This document shows, one piece after another, positions 38,832 through 49,089 of a stretch of DNA of 64,000 nt. This DNA is from Bilabrum cf. latius (Eukaryota > Bigyra: Bicosoecida > Bigyra > Bicosoecida). The notes under the pieces were generated by a model. That model saw nothing but the letters and a program-made list of their open reading frames with translations, ran no database searches and was not told the origin of the DNA. The DNA is taken from assembly GCA_965178125.1 (NCBI GenBank), contig OZ237756.1, forward strand, positions 186,001-250,000, in the 5' to 3' direction. The first letter of the stretch is position 1; the number at the start of each line of letters is the position of its first letter. The translations under genes were made by a program, and so were the position numbers.

Positions 38832-39590
38832 TCATGAGCGGGGCCCCGAGCCCGCTGGGTCTAGCTGAGAGCGGCTGGATGGCGCCGACCTCCCTCCACC
38901 GCCTTGCGCGTGTGCAAGAGCAAGCATTCCGTCCAACCCCGCCGCTTCTTCCTCCGCTCGGCGGCTTGAAGGCCCCACACTGTGCTAATCCATTGTCATT
39001 GAATGTGATGGTTGCAGTGAACTGTCCATAGAGGCCACGGAAGGCTCCGCAAGAGGCAATGATTCGGCTGCGTGGCTCGACTGACAGCGCGCTTGATGTG
39101 CCGGTGACAGTGCAGCTCCTACAGTCCAGCCTGCTATCCTATCGCCAGATGGTTTGCCCGTTTGGCTTTCCACATGTCTATAACAATGATAACTGCCACC
39201 ACCTGACTTGCTTGCACCTACTGAGGTGAGGCCAGAAGCGGCCAGCAGCATGGGTTCTGCTCCACGGTCAATCGCATGTCTCTCTCCTGCCAGCGGTGCA
39301 GAGGGGGCCGAGTGGGCATTGTCGACTTGCACGCGCTGCAGTACCTCGCGGATTGATGCATTGAGCCCACGAACAGCACGCCTTGCTTCTTGAATTCGCC
39401 TCGAAACGTACCGCATGTCCTTTAGCGAGGCAGAGTCCTCGCCCGCAAGCTTTGCATCGCGTATGCTGGCCTGAAGCTCTTCTGAAATCGATAAAACACG
39501 ATCCCACGACGCATTATTCACATCTTTCGTTGTGCTGATGCTTACATCTTTGGCCAAAACACGTTCTAATGGGCTTGATTTCGCGTCCAT
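38832..39590 (-). CDS. small coiled-coil protein, unknown function
   Basis: 252 aa from ATG 39590 (context GAGACATGG) to TGA 38832, with an in-frame TAG just after residue 200. The N-terminal half is helical with heptad-like spacing (LSISEELQASIRDAKLAG, YVSRRIQEARRAVRGLNASI, EVLQRV); the rest is Ser/Ala-rich and looks disordered. The frame continues upstream without stop to about 39757 and encodes another coiled-coil-like stretch (QLSVISIEQELVPLKRG), so the true start or an upstream exon may lie there. No family recognised. GC content is lower than in neighbouring genes. Confidence 0.5.
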
Positions 39591-40966
39591 GTCTCCAGGT
39601 GGTGATCGGCGATGCCCAGATCCTGCCCCCTGCCAGTTGCAGGGGCCTCCGACTGCTTCTGAGTGATGTATTCCTCTTTTTAGCGGAACCAGCTCTTGTT
39701 CTATTGATATAACGGAAAGCTGCGTCTGATGTAGTCCAGTCAGGCTCGTCGGCGCAATTCACCGATTCGCGACCATTTTGCCCGACGTTCTGAATACCAG
39801 ATTGCGAACCCCCATCCGAATCAAGTATTATTAATACGAATTGGCAGGACTACCTCCGTTGAATGTCCGGGTCGCACGCAACTTGTTTTGTATCCGTTTG
39901 GAGGCATATAAGCCTTGCCAATCACAGCACCCGACACCAAGAAATGAACACATGTTCAAAGTACTGTCTGGAGCAAACAATCTATCGATCTGCATGGTAT
40001 CAAAGCCAGCATTTCTGCATCCGGAGCATCTGATGGCTACGGCCGTCTCGACAATCATCGCCCCGGCACACTACTGCCACACACCACTGCACTGGCGACA
40101 TCGTTAGAGACTCCGGGAAACATGTGCGCATACAATACAATGGTTTGGAAACCCTCTCATTATGAAATATTGACCTGGCCACCGATCATCCAAGGTTGGT
40201 GTGCCATTTGGGGCCCCTGCAACTGGATCCCAATGGTGCTGCGACAGCTGCTTCACGCCCTGCAGACTCGTCAACAGGTTGCGGGACCCGTAGCAACTGC
40301 CAAATCGCGAAACTTGCATGGCTGCCTACAATTAAGACACAGCTTTTCAGCTTGCGAGCGGTTACTGTATACTATGGGTAGGAATGCTCAAGAACAGCTC
40401 TTCAAAGCTGCCCTGCGGCAGGGCTTGGTTGCAGCTCAATATAAATGCAAACTTCACATAGAGTCTACATCATACGTACTTGATATGCTACGGCAAAATG
40501 CAGCACGGAATTGTGACACGTAAGACAAAAATATGTGCAACGAGACATGTACGTACCCACCAAGACGCGAGCTACGACGCGTACACCCATGATTCATTTG
40601 CCCATGGATTTTGCGTGGATAATATCCACTACGGATTTGGCTTTTATTCAGCGAATCTAACGAGGAGTGTGTCACAGTATGTATAAATATTATCCTCCGG
40701 ATCCCCGAAGTAGGTGCGCCCCAGTGCAGTGCACTATACTTTCTTGCCCATGATGGTGCTTTTGGTTATATTGTAGCTATTTGTTGCATGGCACTGACTA
40801 TGTTTCTACCGATGTATACAGTTTGTTGAAGTGCCCAGTACGAGCTCACATGGATGCGCCAAGTAGCCGGGACGAGCGTGGATACCGTGCAGTTTAGGCT
40901 GCTACGAAATCCATGTAGTCGAAGTGGAACCAGAATGTCATGCATACCGCAACTAGGAGGCTTTCC
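39591..40966. other. AT-richer intergenic region, no supported gene
   Basis: About 1.4 kb with base composition unlike the surrounding coding DNA. The nearest 170 bp may hold an upstream exon of the minus-strand coiled-coil gene, and the right end is the ALKBH1 promoter. A plus ORF at 40122-40523 has no protein-like features and ends at a TAA that overlaps a GTAAG string. Nothing else could be supported. Confidence 0.5.
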
Positions 40967-43411
40967 ATGTCCAAATCTAAACGGCGGCGCCTGGTGGAAG
41001 GAGCTGGGCCCAAACAGGTACTCCGCTCTGTTGAGTCTGTCCCATCCAGCTCTATCGTGAGCTTGTCAAGCAACTTTTAGGCCCAATGCATGGGCATTAT
41101 TCGTGATGTAAGCAGCATTAGCGGCGTTATAGTAGTTGATCCGCGAGTGCCAGCAATTGAGCAATCAAAACATGTCCAATCAGCGTGGAAACACTCGCCT
41201 TGCGGGCTCGCGCTGTGGCCCGCCGATCAGCCGGGCATAGTGGTGCTTCCGGGTTTCTTGTCTCTAAAGGAGAGGATTCAAATGTGCGTGCGAGCATCCA
41301 CTCAGTGGTTGGGACCCCCGTTTTAGACCAATCTCACTGAAATGTCGAGGCTGCAGAGAGCCCCTGCCCCTGCTCGCCGTGGCGAGGCTGGCTCGGACAA
41401 GGCAGCCGAAGGAGCAGCTACTGCTACCAGTAGTGGCGGCACCAGTCGCACTAGGGATACAGAGCAGCATGCACATGGTGACCCGTGGGCTGAGTACGTC
41501 TCCTGGATCGGGACCTGGAACAGGGAGACTGCCAAGTGTGGGCCTGGGCTCTGGGCACCAGGTGCTGCCACCATGGAAGCTTCGAGTCGGAGTGGCAGTG
41601 GCAGTGGCAGTGGCAGTGGCAGTGGCAGCGGCAGTGGCAGCGGCAGTGGCAGTGGCAGTGGCAGTGGCAGTGGCAGTGGCAGTGGCAGTGGCAGTGGCAG
41701 TGGCAGTGGCAGTGGCAATGATGGGGCGATGGGCCATGCAGAGCTCCAGACTGGTCAGTCGGTCCCATCGGGCCCTGACTTGGCACGAGCCCACGCATCG
41801 TCTTCGTCCTCGTCGTCCTACGCGAGTCCACCAGCTCTCAGAAAGGACCAAATGTCCCAGCCAGTCCCGCCGGGTCCGAGTGACGGAGACTCGGCTGGTG
41901 AGGCAAAGCCGAAGCCTACGCTTGGGGGCAGTGAAGCTATCACGAAACATGCCGCATCAGTCAAGGGAGTGTATTCGTCACAGCTGGCTGGCATCAAGCG
42001 CCCCGCGGCTGGTCCATGCCTAGAGGACGAGGACGCACCAGTCGGCTCATCCACAGCGTGCACGGATCTGTCACCGCTGCCGCCCAGTGTCAGCCTCAAG
42101 ACCAGGATGCATCGCACTGCATGGTCCACTCTTGGATTTCACTACGCGTGGGGAGCAAGGCAGTACGTGGATGGGGCGGGGTATCCAGAGCTGCATGCTC
42201 AGCTCGCGACAGGAGCGGATGGACATGGTGCTGGTGCTGGTGCTGGTGCTGGTGCTGGTGCTGGTGCTGGTGCTGGTGCTGGTGCTGGTGCTGGTGCTGG
42301 TGCTGGTGCTGGTGCTGGTGCTGGTGCTGGTGCTGGTGCTGGTGCTGGAGCTGGGATCGGAGAAGCCCCAAAGGACCCCAAGGGTAGCTAGGCACCGTCC
42401 TGCGATGCACCTAGCACAACCCCTACCGTTGTCACGGCTTCCGGTTCCACGGCTCCCGCCTCGAATCCCTTGGGTCTACCTCCCCCCCCTTTCCCCGCCT
42501 GGCTGCACACCAAAGGCAAGGAGCTCTGGAGGAGGGCGGCGGATCTGCTTGGACCAGAGCATGCTGCCCTTCTGATGACACCACCGGTGGAGAGACATAG
42601 CTAGACATAGAAGACAGGGAATGTGAAGGGCAGCGGTGCTCCCTAGCCCCAGGCAGCATCGGGTCATGCGGCAAGCCAAGCTGCACGGGCAGGCCAACCA
42701 CCCGTGGTACCACGACATGCCGTCCCTCAGTTCCACCCTGAGGCCGCGATCGTGAACCTATACAAACCAGGGGCTGCAATGGGACCGCACAGAGACGATG
42801 CCGAGCCATACCGAGGTGCCCCTGTGGTATCAGTGTCCCTGGGCTGCCACGCGGTATTCCTGATCGGCGGTGAGGAGGAGAGGGATGGGGCGAGAGCGGT
42901 CCTGCTGCGGGCCGGTGATGTCGTGCTGATGGGGGGTCAGGAGAGGCTGGCGCTGCACGGGGTGGGCGCTGTGTTCCCTGGGACCGGGGATGTTGAGATG
43001 CACGAGGCCCTGGGTAGGATGTCAGAGGGAGAGGGGTCACCTGGAAGTGGAAGCCCAGCTGACTCTAGACCAAGGAGACCAGGGGTGCAATCGACAGGCG
43101 CTGTGCCTGCAACAGCTCCAGGTGCCGCAGGACTGCACGCATCCAGCAGTGATACTGCACCAACAACAACAAGAGTGTGGCTTGTGGAAAAACTGCACCG
43201 TGCCTCAGAAACTGCGCGTTTGAGTCCTTCGCGCAAATAGGACGGCGCGGAATGCAGCAGGGACCATGCAGGAGGCAGCCGGGATGTTTGCCAAGAGCTC
43301 GAGGTCGATGCGGAGACCACTGCGGCCGTGAGCAGGTTGCTGTTCTGCCGCCGGCTCAACATCAATCTCAGGCAGGTGTTCCCGCCTGCAGGGGGAGCAC
43401 CAAGCAGGTGA
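40967..43411 (+). CDS. ALKBH1: AlkB homolog 1, Fe(II)/2-oxoglutarate dioxygenase
   Basis: Demethylase/oxidase of nucleic acids (tRNA and DNA substrates known for the family). Exons 40967-41017 and 41081-43411 are separated by a 63-nt intron (CAG|GTACTC...TTTTAG, phase 0); 793 aa. The family order is intact: GIVVLPGFLS; PPF-Gln-TNLTEM; RTAWSTLGFHYAWGARQY; FHPEAAIVNLYKPGAAMGPHRDD with iron-binding His about 587 and Asp about 589; RLALHGVG with distal His about 643; and LNINLRQVF near the C-terminus, supplying the 2-oxoglutarate-binding Arg. In-frame TAG lies at 41324, 42389, two near 42600, one near 42645, and at 43238. The last precedes the essential Arg motif, so TAG must be read for a functional enzyme. 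The end is TGA 43409. Two hexanucleotide repeats make Ser-Gly and Gly-Ala runs, doubling the normal length of about 390. Confidence 0.92.
41588..41714 (+). repeat. (GGCAGT)n hexanucleotide repeat inside ALKBH1
   Basis: About 21 units of GGCAGT with two GGCAGC variants, encoding alternating Gly-Ser. It lies between the N-terminal LPGFLS region and the catalytic core, so it is an in-frame, length-variable linker. Confidence 0.95.
42226..42349 (+). repeat. (GGTGCT)n hexanucleotide repeat inside ALKBH1
   Basis: About 20 nearly perfect GGTGCT units encoding alternating Gly-Ala, placed just after the YAWGARQY element and before the HxD motif. Perfect codon identity suggests recent expansion. Confidence 0.95.
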
Positions 43412-43644
43412 TCAAGGATGCTTGTACATCCAGGATCCTATTTTTTTGGATCTTACAGGATCGTGTCAGCAGCAGTCCTGGTCAGCAGCCATGATTGCTG
43501 TAAGCGATCCAGGATTCCAGATCTAACATAAGGTTATAAATCGCATTCAACTTGATTAAACAATCCAAAATGTTCCTGCCTGTCGGGTATGACCACAAAC
43601 AAACCTCCGGGCTCCACAGGCACCAGCAGCCCACCCGCTGCCCC

Positions 43645-45483
43645 TCACCTGCCGGCATCCCCAGCCCCCCCTGTCGCCATTCCCGGGTCTCCACCGCCCT
43701 CCGAGTCGCTGGGGTCAGACGAGGAGGATCCGGACGATGAGGACGACGACTTGCTGTCTGAAGACGAGATTGAAGTCACCGAACTATCCGTTGAGCTCTC
43801 CTCGGGCTCGCTGGGAATCTCCTCCCCCTTGGCCCTGGCAGCCTCCACCTTCTTGGCGTGCTCCTCCAGCTCCTTGGCACGTTTCCTCGCCCTCCTCCTC
43901 ACCTTGCGCCTGAGTTTCTCCCTCTCCTTCTCAGTCGCCACCATGCTCCACCCATCCCTCCTATTGATCTCATCAGCAACCGCAGCAATGGCTGGCCGCT
44001 TGGCCCTGAGAGCCGCAAGCCACCGCCGCGACATGGCACGCCGGTCCGTCCTCGTCCTGACCCACACCCTGGGGAACAACGCCGGGGTGCAGAAATTCTG
44101 AGTCACCGCGATTGTGTCGTCCAAATTCAGCACAGCATGCCACCACCCGCTCGGGACGTACATGGTCTCCCCCGGCCGTTGCACGTACAGGACCACGCCC
44201 AGCTGCTTGGCGCCGCGCACTGCAAGTTCCGCTAACCCCTCGGACGTGCGTGGAATATCCTGATCAGTGGTTGTACCGGCAGCAGGTGACGCGCCTGCAC
44301 CCGCGCCAGAACCGCTGGCAGGAGCAGCCGCCTCTGCGGATGCTGCTGCTGACGAGGCAGAGGCAGAGGCAGAGGCAGAGGATGGTGAGGATGATGATGA
44401 TGATGATGATGAGGCACCAGGGGCCGGTCGCTTCGATTTACCGGGCGAAATGCCCCCCTTGCTCTTGTCCTTTGCCTTTGGCTTGCCGGTCCTGGGATCG
44501 ATTCCCGCCGCCTCCATACGGTCGCATGTGACTGCCACAGCTGCACAGGCCCTCGGCAAAATGGAGGTAAAGTAGTCGATCGCCTCGTCGTCCTGGCTCC
44601 CATCCTTGTCCTGGAACCGTCTCGATTTGACGACTTCCTTCGGCAGGATCGGGGGCATGAGCACCCACAGCTTCCGGCCGCGGATGGCTGCGTTCCAGGC
44701 AGACGTACCCAAGGGGTCCAGGTGCACGCAGCTGCCAGACCTCCGGGGGCCGAACAGGACCCAGCGGTACGGCGGGCGGCGGTCATATCCAGCAAACCGA
44801 AACAAATCGTCCGCAAAGTACTCGGGCGGTCTGTAATCGTCGAGCATGGAGCCTGCGCGCCGCTTGGAATCGAAGCCGGAATCGAACACGTACAGGGGGC
44901 TGTCGTCCTCCTGTGCGCCAATGTACCGGAAAAAGTGCTTCAATTTGACTTTGATGGGGAAGCCATCGTCATCTTCTCCGCACTTGAATGGCACGTTCTT
45001 GTACTTGCTGTACAGTTTGGTCGGCGTCCAGTCGCTCGATGCCGCCCACTTCTCGACGACCCCTTCAATCACGCACGGACGGCACTTCCTCTCGAATTCT
45101 GCCTCGAACTCCTCCTTAGACATAGAGTCTACGTGAACCCGGGCTATCTTACCGATGGGAAGCGGCTCATCAAGCAATCTTGGTTTGTCGCAGTGCTTCG
45201 CTTGGGTCCATTCTTCAATTTCAAGGTCCGTGCGCTGCTTCTTTCTAGCATCAAGCATTGTTTTTGTTCCCTTTTTATCCAATTTCCCTGCGACATCTCG
45301 AAATTCATCCGTGGAACATGCGCCCAAGCCTGCCGTTGCAGTTGTCGGGAATCGCGCCCCGTACACGTCAGCCAGCGAGGGTGGAGTGATCCCTCGCCGC
45401 TTTGTGCCGGAAGAGGACTTTGAACTCATTTTAGACCCATCACTCTTGTGCGGAGGAGGTGCTGTCGAGCCGCACGTGGGCAT
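43645..45483 (-). CDS. JMJD6: JMJD6-type JmjC Fe(II)/2OG oxygenase
   Basis: JMJD6 is a nuclear lysyl-5-hydroxylase (and reported arginine demethylase) acting on splicing factors. Near-identical family blocks are seen: VPFKCGEDDDGFPIKVKLKHF, DDSPLYVFDS, DDYRPPEYFADDLF, RPPYRWVLFGPRRSGS, then CVHLDPLGTSAWNA with the iron ligands His and Asp, RGRKLWVLMPP, and PGETMYVPSGWWHAVLNLDDTIAVTQNF with the distal His. The C-terminus is a poly-Ser acidic tail like that of animal JMJD6. A Ser/Ala low-complexity insertion of about 80 residues splits the jelly roll between RACAAV and the VQRPGETM strand. 612 aa from ATG 45483; ATG 45429 is an alternative start. The end is TGA. Unlike its neighbours this gene needs no in-frame TAG. 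Confidence 0.94.
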   Translation of the reverse strand: MPTCGSTAPPPHKSDGSKMSSKSSSGTKRRGITPPSLADVYGARFPTTATAGLGACSTDEFRDVAGKLDKKGTKTMLDARKKQRTDLEIEEWTQAKHCDKPRLLDEPLPIGKIARVHVDSMSKEEFEAEFERKCRPCVIEGVVEKWAASSDWTPTKLYSKYKNVPFKCGEDDDGFPIKVKLKHFFRYIGAQEDDSPLYVFDSGFDSKRRAGSMLDDYRPPEYFADDLFRFAGYDRRPPYRWVLFGPRRSGSCVHLDPLGTSAWNAAIRGRKLWVLMPPILPKEVVKSRRFQDKDGSQDDEAIDYFTSILPRACAAVAVTCDRMEAAGIDPRTGKPKAKDKSKGGISPGKSKRPAPGASSSSSSSSSPSSASASASASSAAASAEAAAPASGSGAGAGASPAAGTTTDQDIPRTSEGLAELAVRGAKQLGVVLYVQRPGETMYVPSGWWHAVLNLDDTIAVTQNFCTPALFPRVWVRTRTDRRAMSRRWLAALRAKRPAIAAVADEINRRDGWSMVATEKEREKLRRKVRRRARKRAKELEEHAKKVEAARAKGEEIPSEPEESSTDSSVTSISSSDSKSSSSSSGSSSSDPSDSEGGGDPGMATGGAGDAGR

Positions 45484-45687
45484 GTAGGTCGCCAGATGGG
45501 CGAGCGATGGGTCCCGCCGCTGGGCCAACACCGGTTCCGCAAAAGTTGGCCGCGCGCCGTGCCTTTTCAAAAGCAGTCAAGAGTACAAATCCAGCTCATT
45601 CTACACAAAACAAAGTCGACAAGCATCGCCAGCAGCAGCCAAAGCAGTCCCGTTCCATTCCATTCCTCCCTCCCTCCCCGCGCGCGG
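45484..45687. other. tandem spacer between XRCC2-like 3' end and JMJD6 start
   Basis: About 200 bp between two minus-strand genes. It holds the XRCC2-like 3' end and the JMJD6 promoter. Slightly AT-richer than flanking coding DNA; no clear motif. Confidence 0.4.
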
Positions 45688-48600
45688 TTACTCCTCATAG
45701 ACAGCGCCGGCAGCCCCGCCCAGCCGCAGCTGCACCGCAACCCCGAGGGCCGCAGGGGCACCCAGGGAACACACGCCCCTCTCGTGCACCATGCAGAGCC
45801 CCTGCAGCCCGCCCCTAGAACTCTAACGGCTGCCCACATTGGCGCCCACTCCACCTGGGGAGGTGGCGGCCCACGCCCGCACCCGCACCAGGCCGCGGGA
45901 CAGCACAGGCACCTCCTGCAGCACCTGCACCGCTGACGCCGCCACGCCCACGCTCGTCACACCGCATCGACCCGCCGCCACTCCGTCTTCCCTCCTCTTC
46001 AGCCTGGCCGCCATCTCACCCAGCGCCTCGGAGGTTGCAACCGGCTGCAGGCTCACCCTGAGCGTGGCCTGCTTGCGCCAGGCCAGGGGCATGTAGTCAG
46101 ACCCTGCAGGCACCGAGGCGAAGCCGGCTGGGCCTACGGGTGACGAGTGCGGAGATGCATACCCCCGGGGAGGTGGCGATCCTGCACCGCTGGCGCCTGC
46201 GTGCATGGAGCCAGGGGTCTGTGGCTGCTGGTGCTGTTGCTGGTGCTGATGAGCATGAGCCGAAGTGGCCGCAGCAGCCGTCGCGCCATTTTGCCCCGCC
46301 AGAGACAGGGGCGACTTGACGGCGATCACGTGGCACCCCGTTGCTGCCCTGAGTCGGGTCAGCGCCCCGAGGCACCTCGCCATGAGTGCCTGTCCGCGGT
46401 GTGGTTCCAGCCCCGCGCACTGCCGGTAGAAAGGGGCCAGGGAATCCAGGACCACGAGGCCCGCGGGCCGGGTACACGCGTCCGGGGTCGTGCCGGAGAA
46501 CAACGGAGAGGGGGGGCTGTCAGCGCTCGGGGAGCTCCTGGCGTGTGTTCCCTGGCCCGTGGTGGGTGTCCTTGGCATGCTGGGGCCTCTAGATCGCTTG
46601 GAGGGGGGCTCGGGGTCGAGGGCTGCTGCTTGCCCTGCAGGTGGTATGCGTGAAGTTGCGCCGCTCATGGAGCCTGGCACCATTGCATCATCATCGTCGT
46701 CGTCATCGTCATCATCGTCTCCGCTCTCATCCACCATGCCAGTCTGCCCAGCGTTGTCCTGCGGCCGAGCACTCGAAGCTGAAAGCTGTCCATCAGCTGC
46801 CGTGTGCCTCGACTTTTCCTCCACCTCTTTCCCACCTCCCACTTGGTGCATCCGAGCGTCTGCATGTCTTCCTCCTCCTCTTCTTCCCTTCCTGCTCGAC
46901 AGGGCGGCCATGGCGGCAGGCCGCATCAGCTTGGGGGGCGCCATCACAATCTTCTCCGACACCGTCAGGGCGGTCTCAACATCGAAGGGGGTGGCACATC
47001 GCGAGAGCAGCACCCTGCCCATGCACGCCCGCACCACTGCGTTGATCCTCGCGTTGATCTCAGCACGGGCGAAAGGTTCCAGCTCCTGCAGAGCCAAGGC
47101 CACCTGGGTCCCTAGCGAGACGGCTGCAAGGGCGGGGAACTCGGGAAGGAGGGCGTGGGCGTCCCGGCCCAGCCCGTGAAGGTGCATCGCACTACCTTGC
47201 ATGTGCTCCCCGAGCGCAGCGGCTGTACATGAGGAGGCAGAGGCCATGGCAGAGGAAGAGGAGGATGATGCTCCTACCCGCGACTGTTCCTCTGAAACGT
47301 TGCCCGCTCCTCCCTGGGTGCCCATGCACCCTTGCAGCATCAGCCTCTCTCGGTCAACCCCCGGCTGTTTCTCCCCCACTGATTCACCGCGCCTTGCATG
47401 GAAACGCCCAGCTTCCAGCGATGCCCCCTGGGAATAACCCCTGCTGCCGCCCGCTGTGAGAGACACCTGGGTGGCTCCAACCAGCGCCTGGGATAGTGCC
47501 CCGCGCCTCAGGTGCCGAGCGCTGGCCTAACGCATGCGTGCAACTTGTCCATGTCCGTGCTAGATGTGAAGCCCTGCCTGGGTCAGAGAGGGTCCTCCGT
47601 TCGATCCACCGGTGGATTGCGCCGCGTGCCTCCTCTGCGACAGGGACTGCACTAGGTCACCCTAGGACTGCGTGAGTGCCATGCCGGCTGCGATCGCCCT
47701 AAGGACAGGGGGAGGGCCGGGTGACCCTTCGGTTTTGGACGGGGGGCTGCTGGCGATACTACTGCCCATCCTTGGCTGTGCGCCTGTTGCACCAGCACCA
47801 GCTCCAGCACCAGCTGCAGCTCGGTTGGAGAGCAGCGCGCCCAACTTTCCTTTGTTCAGGAAGTGTGCGAGGCCGAGCGGGAGCGGAAGATCGTTTGCCG
47901 CGCTTGCAAGTGAGTCCTCGCTGGCATATATCTCGCTCGCGTGGCTGTCAGTGGACGATTCCCCCTCGCCCCTGCCCCTGCCCCGCTTCCTGCTCCTTCT
48001 CGGGCCAGTTCCCTTCGCCCCTGCCCCCCTCTCCTTCGGTGGAGTCGTGTCAAGACCTGCGGGCTCGCCCAGCGCTGTGGCAGCACCCTGAGGATGGAGA
48101 GTGAATGAATCGTCGGCTGCTCCCCTCGTGGCTGGATCGGTACTGTAAGGAGCCTGCGATCCTGGAAGGACGGTCGCCTGGGGTGGACTGCCCATTTCAT
48201 CGGCACGCCGGTCTCCGTAACGCCTCCTTCGCAATGATTTGAGACTACCACCACGCGCACCAAAACCCTTTGTTGCAGTTGCGTTATATTGATCGAGGCC
48301 GTGATCCATGAGCAAGGCACATTCCCGCGACATGGCTTCCGAAGCAAGTGCTCGGGCCAACCGAGCAGCGCTCCAGCGCTGGTCGCAATCGACCACGAGG
48401 GCGAGCGACTCGCAGCCGCCGAGCGACCTTGGCAACACGCATTGCACTACTGCATTCAATGCGACCGTGCTCTTGCCGGTCCGGCGCCCACCGTACAGCT
48501 CGGTCCAGCCCATTTTAGGAAGTCCCGGTGATGATCCCGGTCGATGCTTGCCGCAGCGATCAATCACGCCAATCCCGGTTGATTGATGTACTGCCTCACC

Positions 48601-48750
48601 AAACTCGCTTCCAAATCCAGATGGCGACGGTACAGTGCTGTGCTGTGAGCCACTGTCCGGTTGTCGAAATGGAAGGTTCCCGCCTGCCGCAAGGATAGCA
48701 CGCCGCTCTAAGATAAGCTCACCAAGGTTGGCCTCTGTCACAGAAACCAT
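45688..48750 (-). CDS. XRCC2: XRCC2-like RAD51 paralog with large insertions
   Basis: RAD51 paralogs assist RAD51 loading in homologous recombination. 1020 aa from ATG 48750 (GAAAATGG). Walker A is YGGRRTGKSTVAL, followed by VVQCVLPRSLGGCESLALVVDCD, matching the XRCC2 pattern after Walker A. Walker B is LVVLDSLAPFYRQC, followed by LRAATGCHVIAVKSPLSL. The C-terminal strands (WRKQATLRVSLQP, VQLRLGGAAGAVYEE) fit the end of the RecA core. An insertion of several hundred residues rich in Ser/Gly/Asp lies between the Walker motifs; human XRCC2 is only about 280 aa. In-frame TAG occurs at about 47660, 47560, 47527 and 45823; reading the last adds the C-terminal beta-strands before TAA 45688. XRCC2 is preferred over other paralogs because of the LPKS-like PRSLGG and the DS..F segment, but another RAD51 paralog is possible. 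Confidence 0.8.
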
Positions 48751-49089
48751 TTTCAGTCCTTGGAAATTGCTAGTTCTTGGGAATTGGGTGGTGTCGCCCG
48801 CAAAAAGAATGCAACAAGACGAATTCAAGCAGGCGAGCACGTAATCATCGTTCAAACTGTGATACTCGGCAGCAGAAGTTTCCACTAATTCCAGTCAGCC
48901 GGTAGACAGCTGTACGCAACAAGCAATGCTTGGAGGCGCGGCAAGCAGCTTGGCCGCAGAAAAATAGGTGCTGAGGCTTGCGACAACTTGAAGCCAACAC
49001 AGTTGCGACCGCTGCTGGCGAGGGCCGTTCGGCAACGCGGTAACTCCTGCCATCTACAGGTTCAAAGTCCTGTGCACCATGATTTGACC
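48751..49089. promoter_or_regulatory. divergent promoter region
   Basis: A 339-bp gap between the XRCC2-like start (minus) and the low-complexity gene start at 49090 (plus). An open extension of the XRCC2-like frame reaches 48885, so the real spacer may be shorter. A GGTTCAAAGTCC string near 49060 resembles a tRNA B box but no tRNA fold could be made. Confidence 0.4.

Noticed and set aside
40122-40523. 133-aa plus ORF in the AT-richer spacer
   Set aside because: No domain, unusual Trp/Cys/His content, no support from neighbours; its end overlaps a GTAAG string that would make any exon call arbitrary.
49000-49078. tRNA-like segment with GGTTCAAAGTCC
   Set aside because: The B-box-like string has an extra base, no acceptor stem pairs with the 3' side, and the region is the 5' flank of the gene at 49090.
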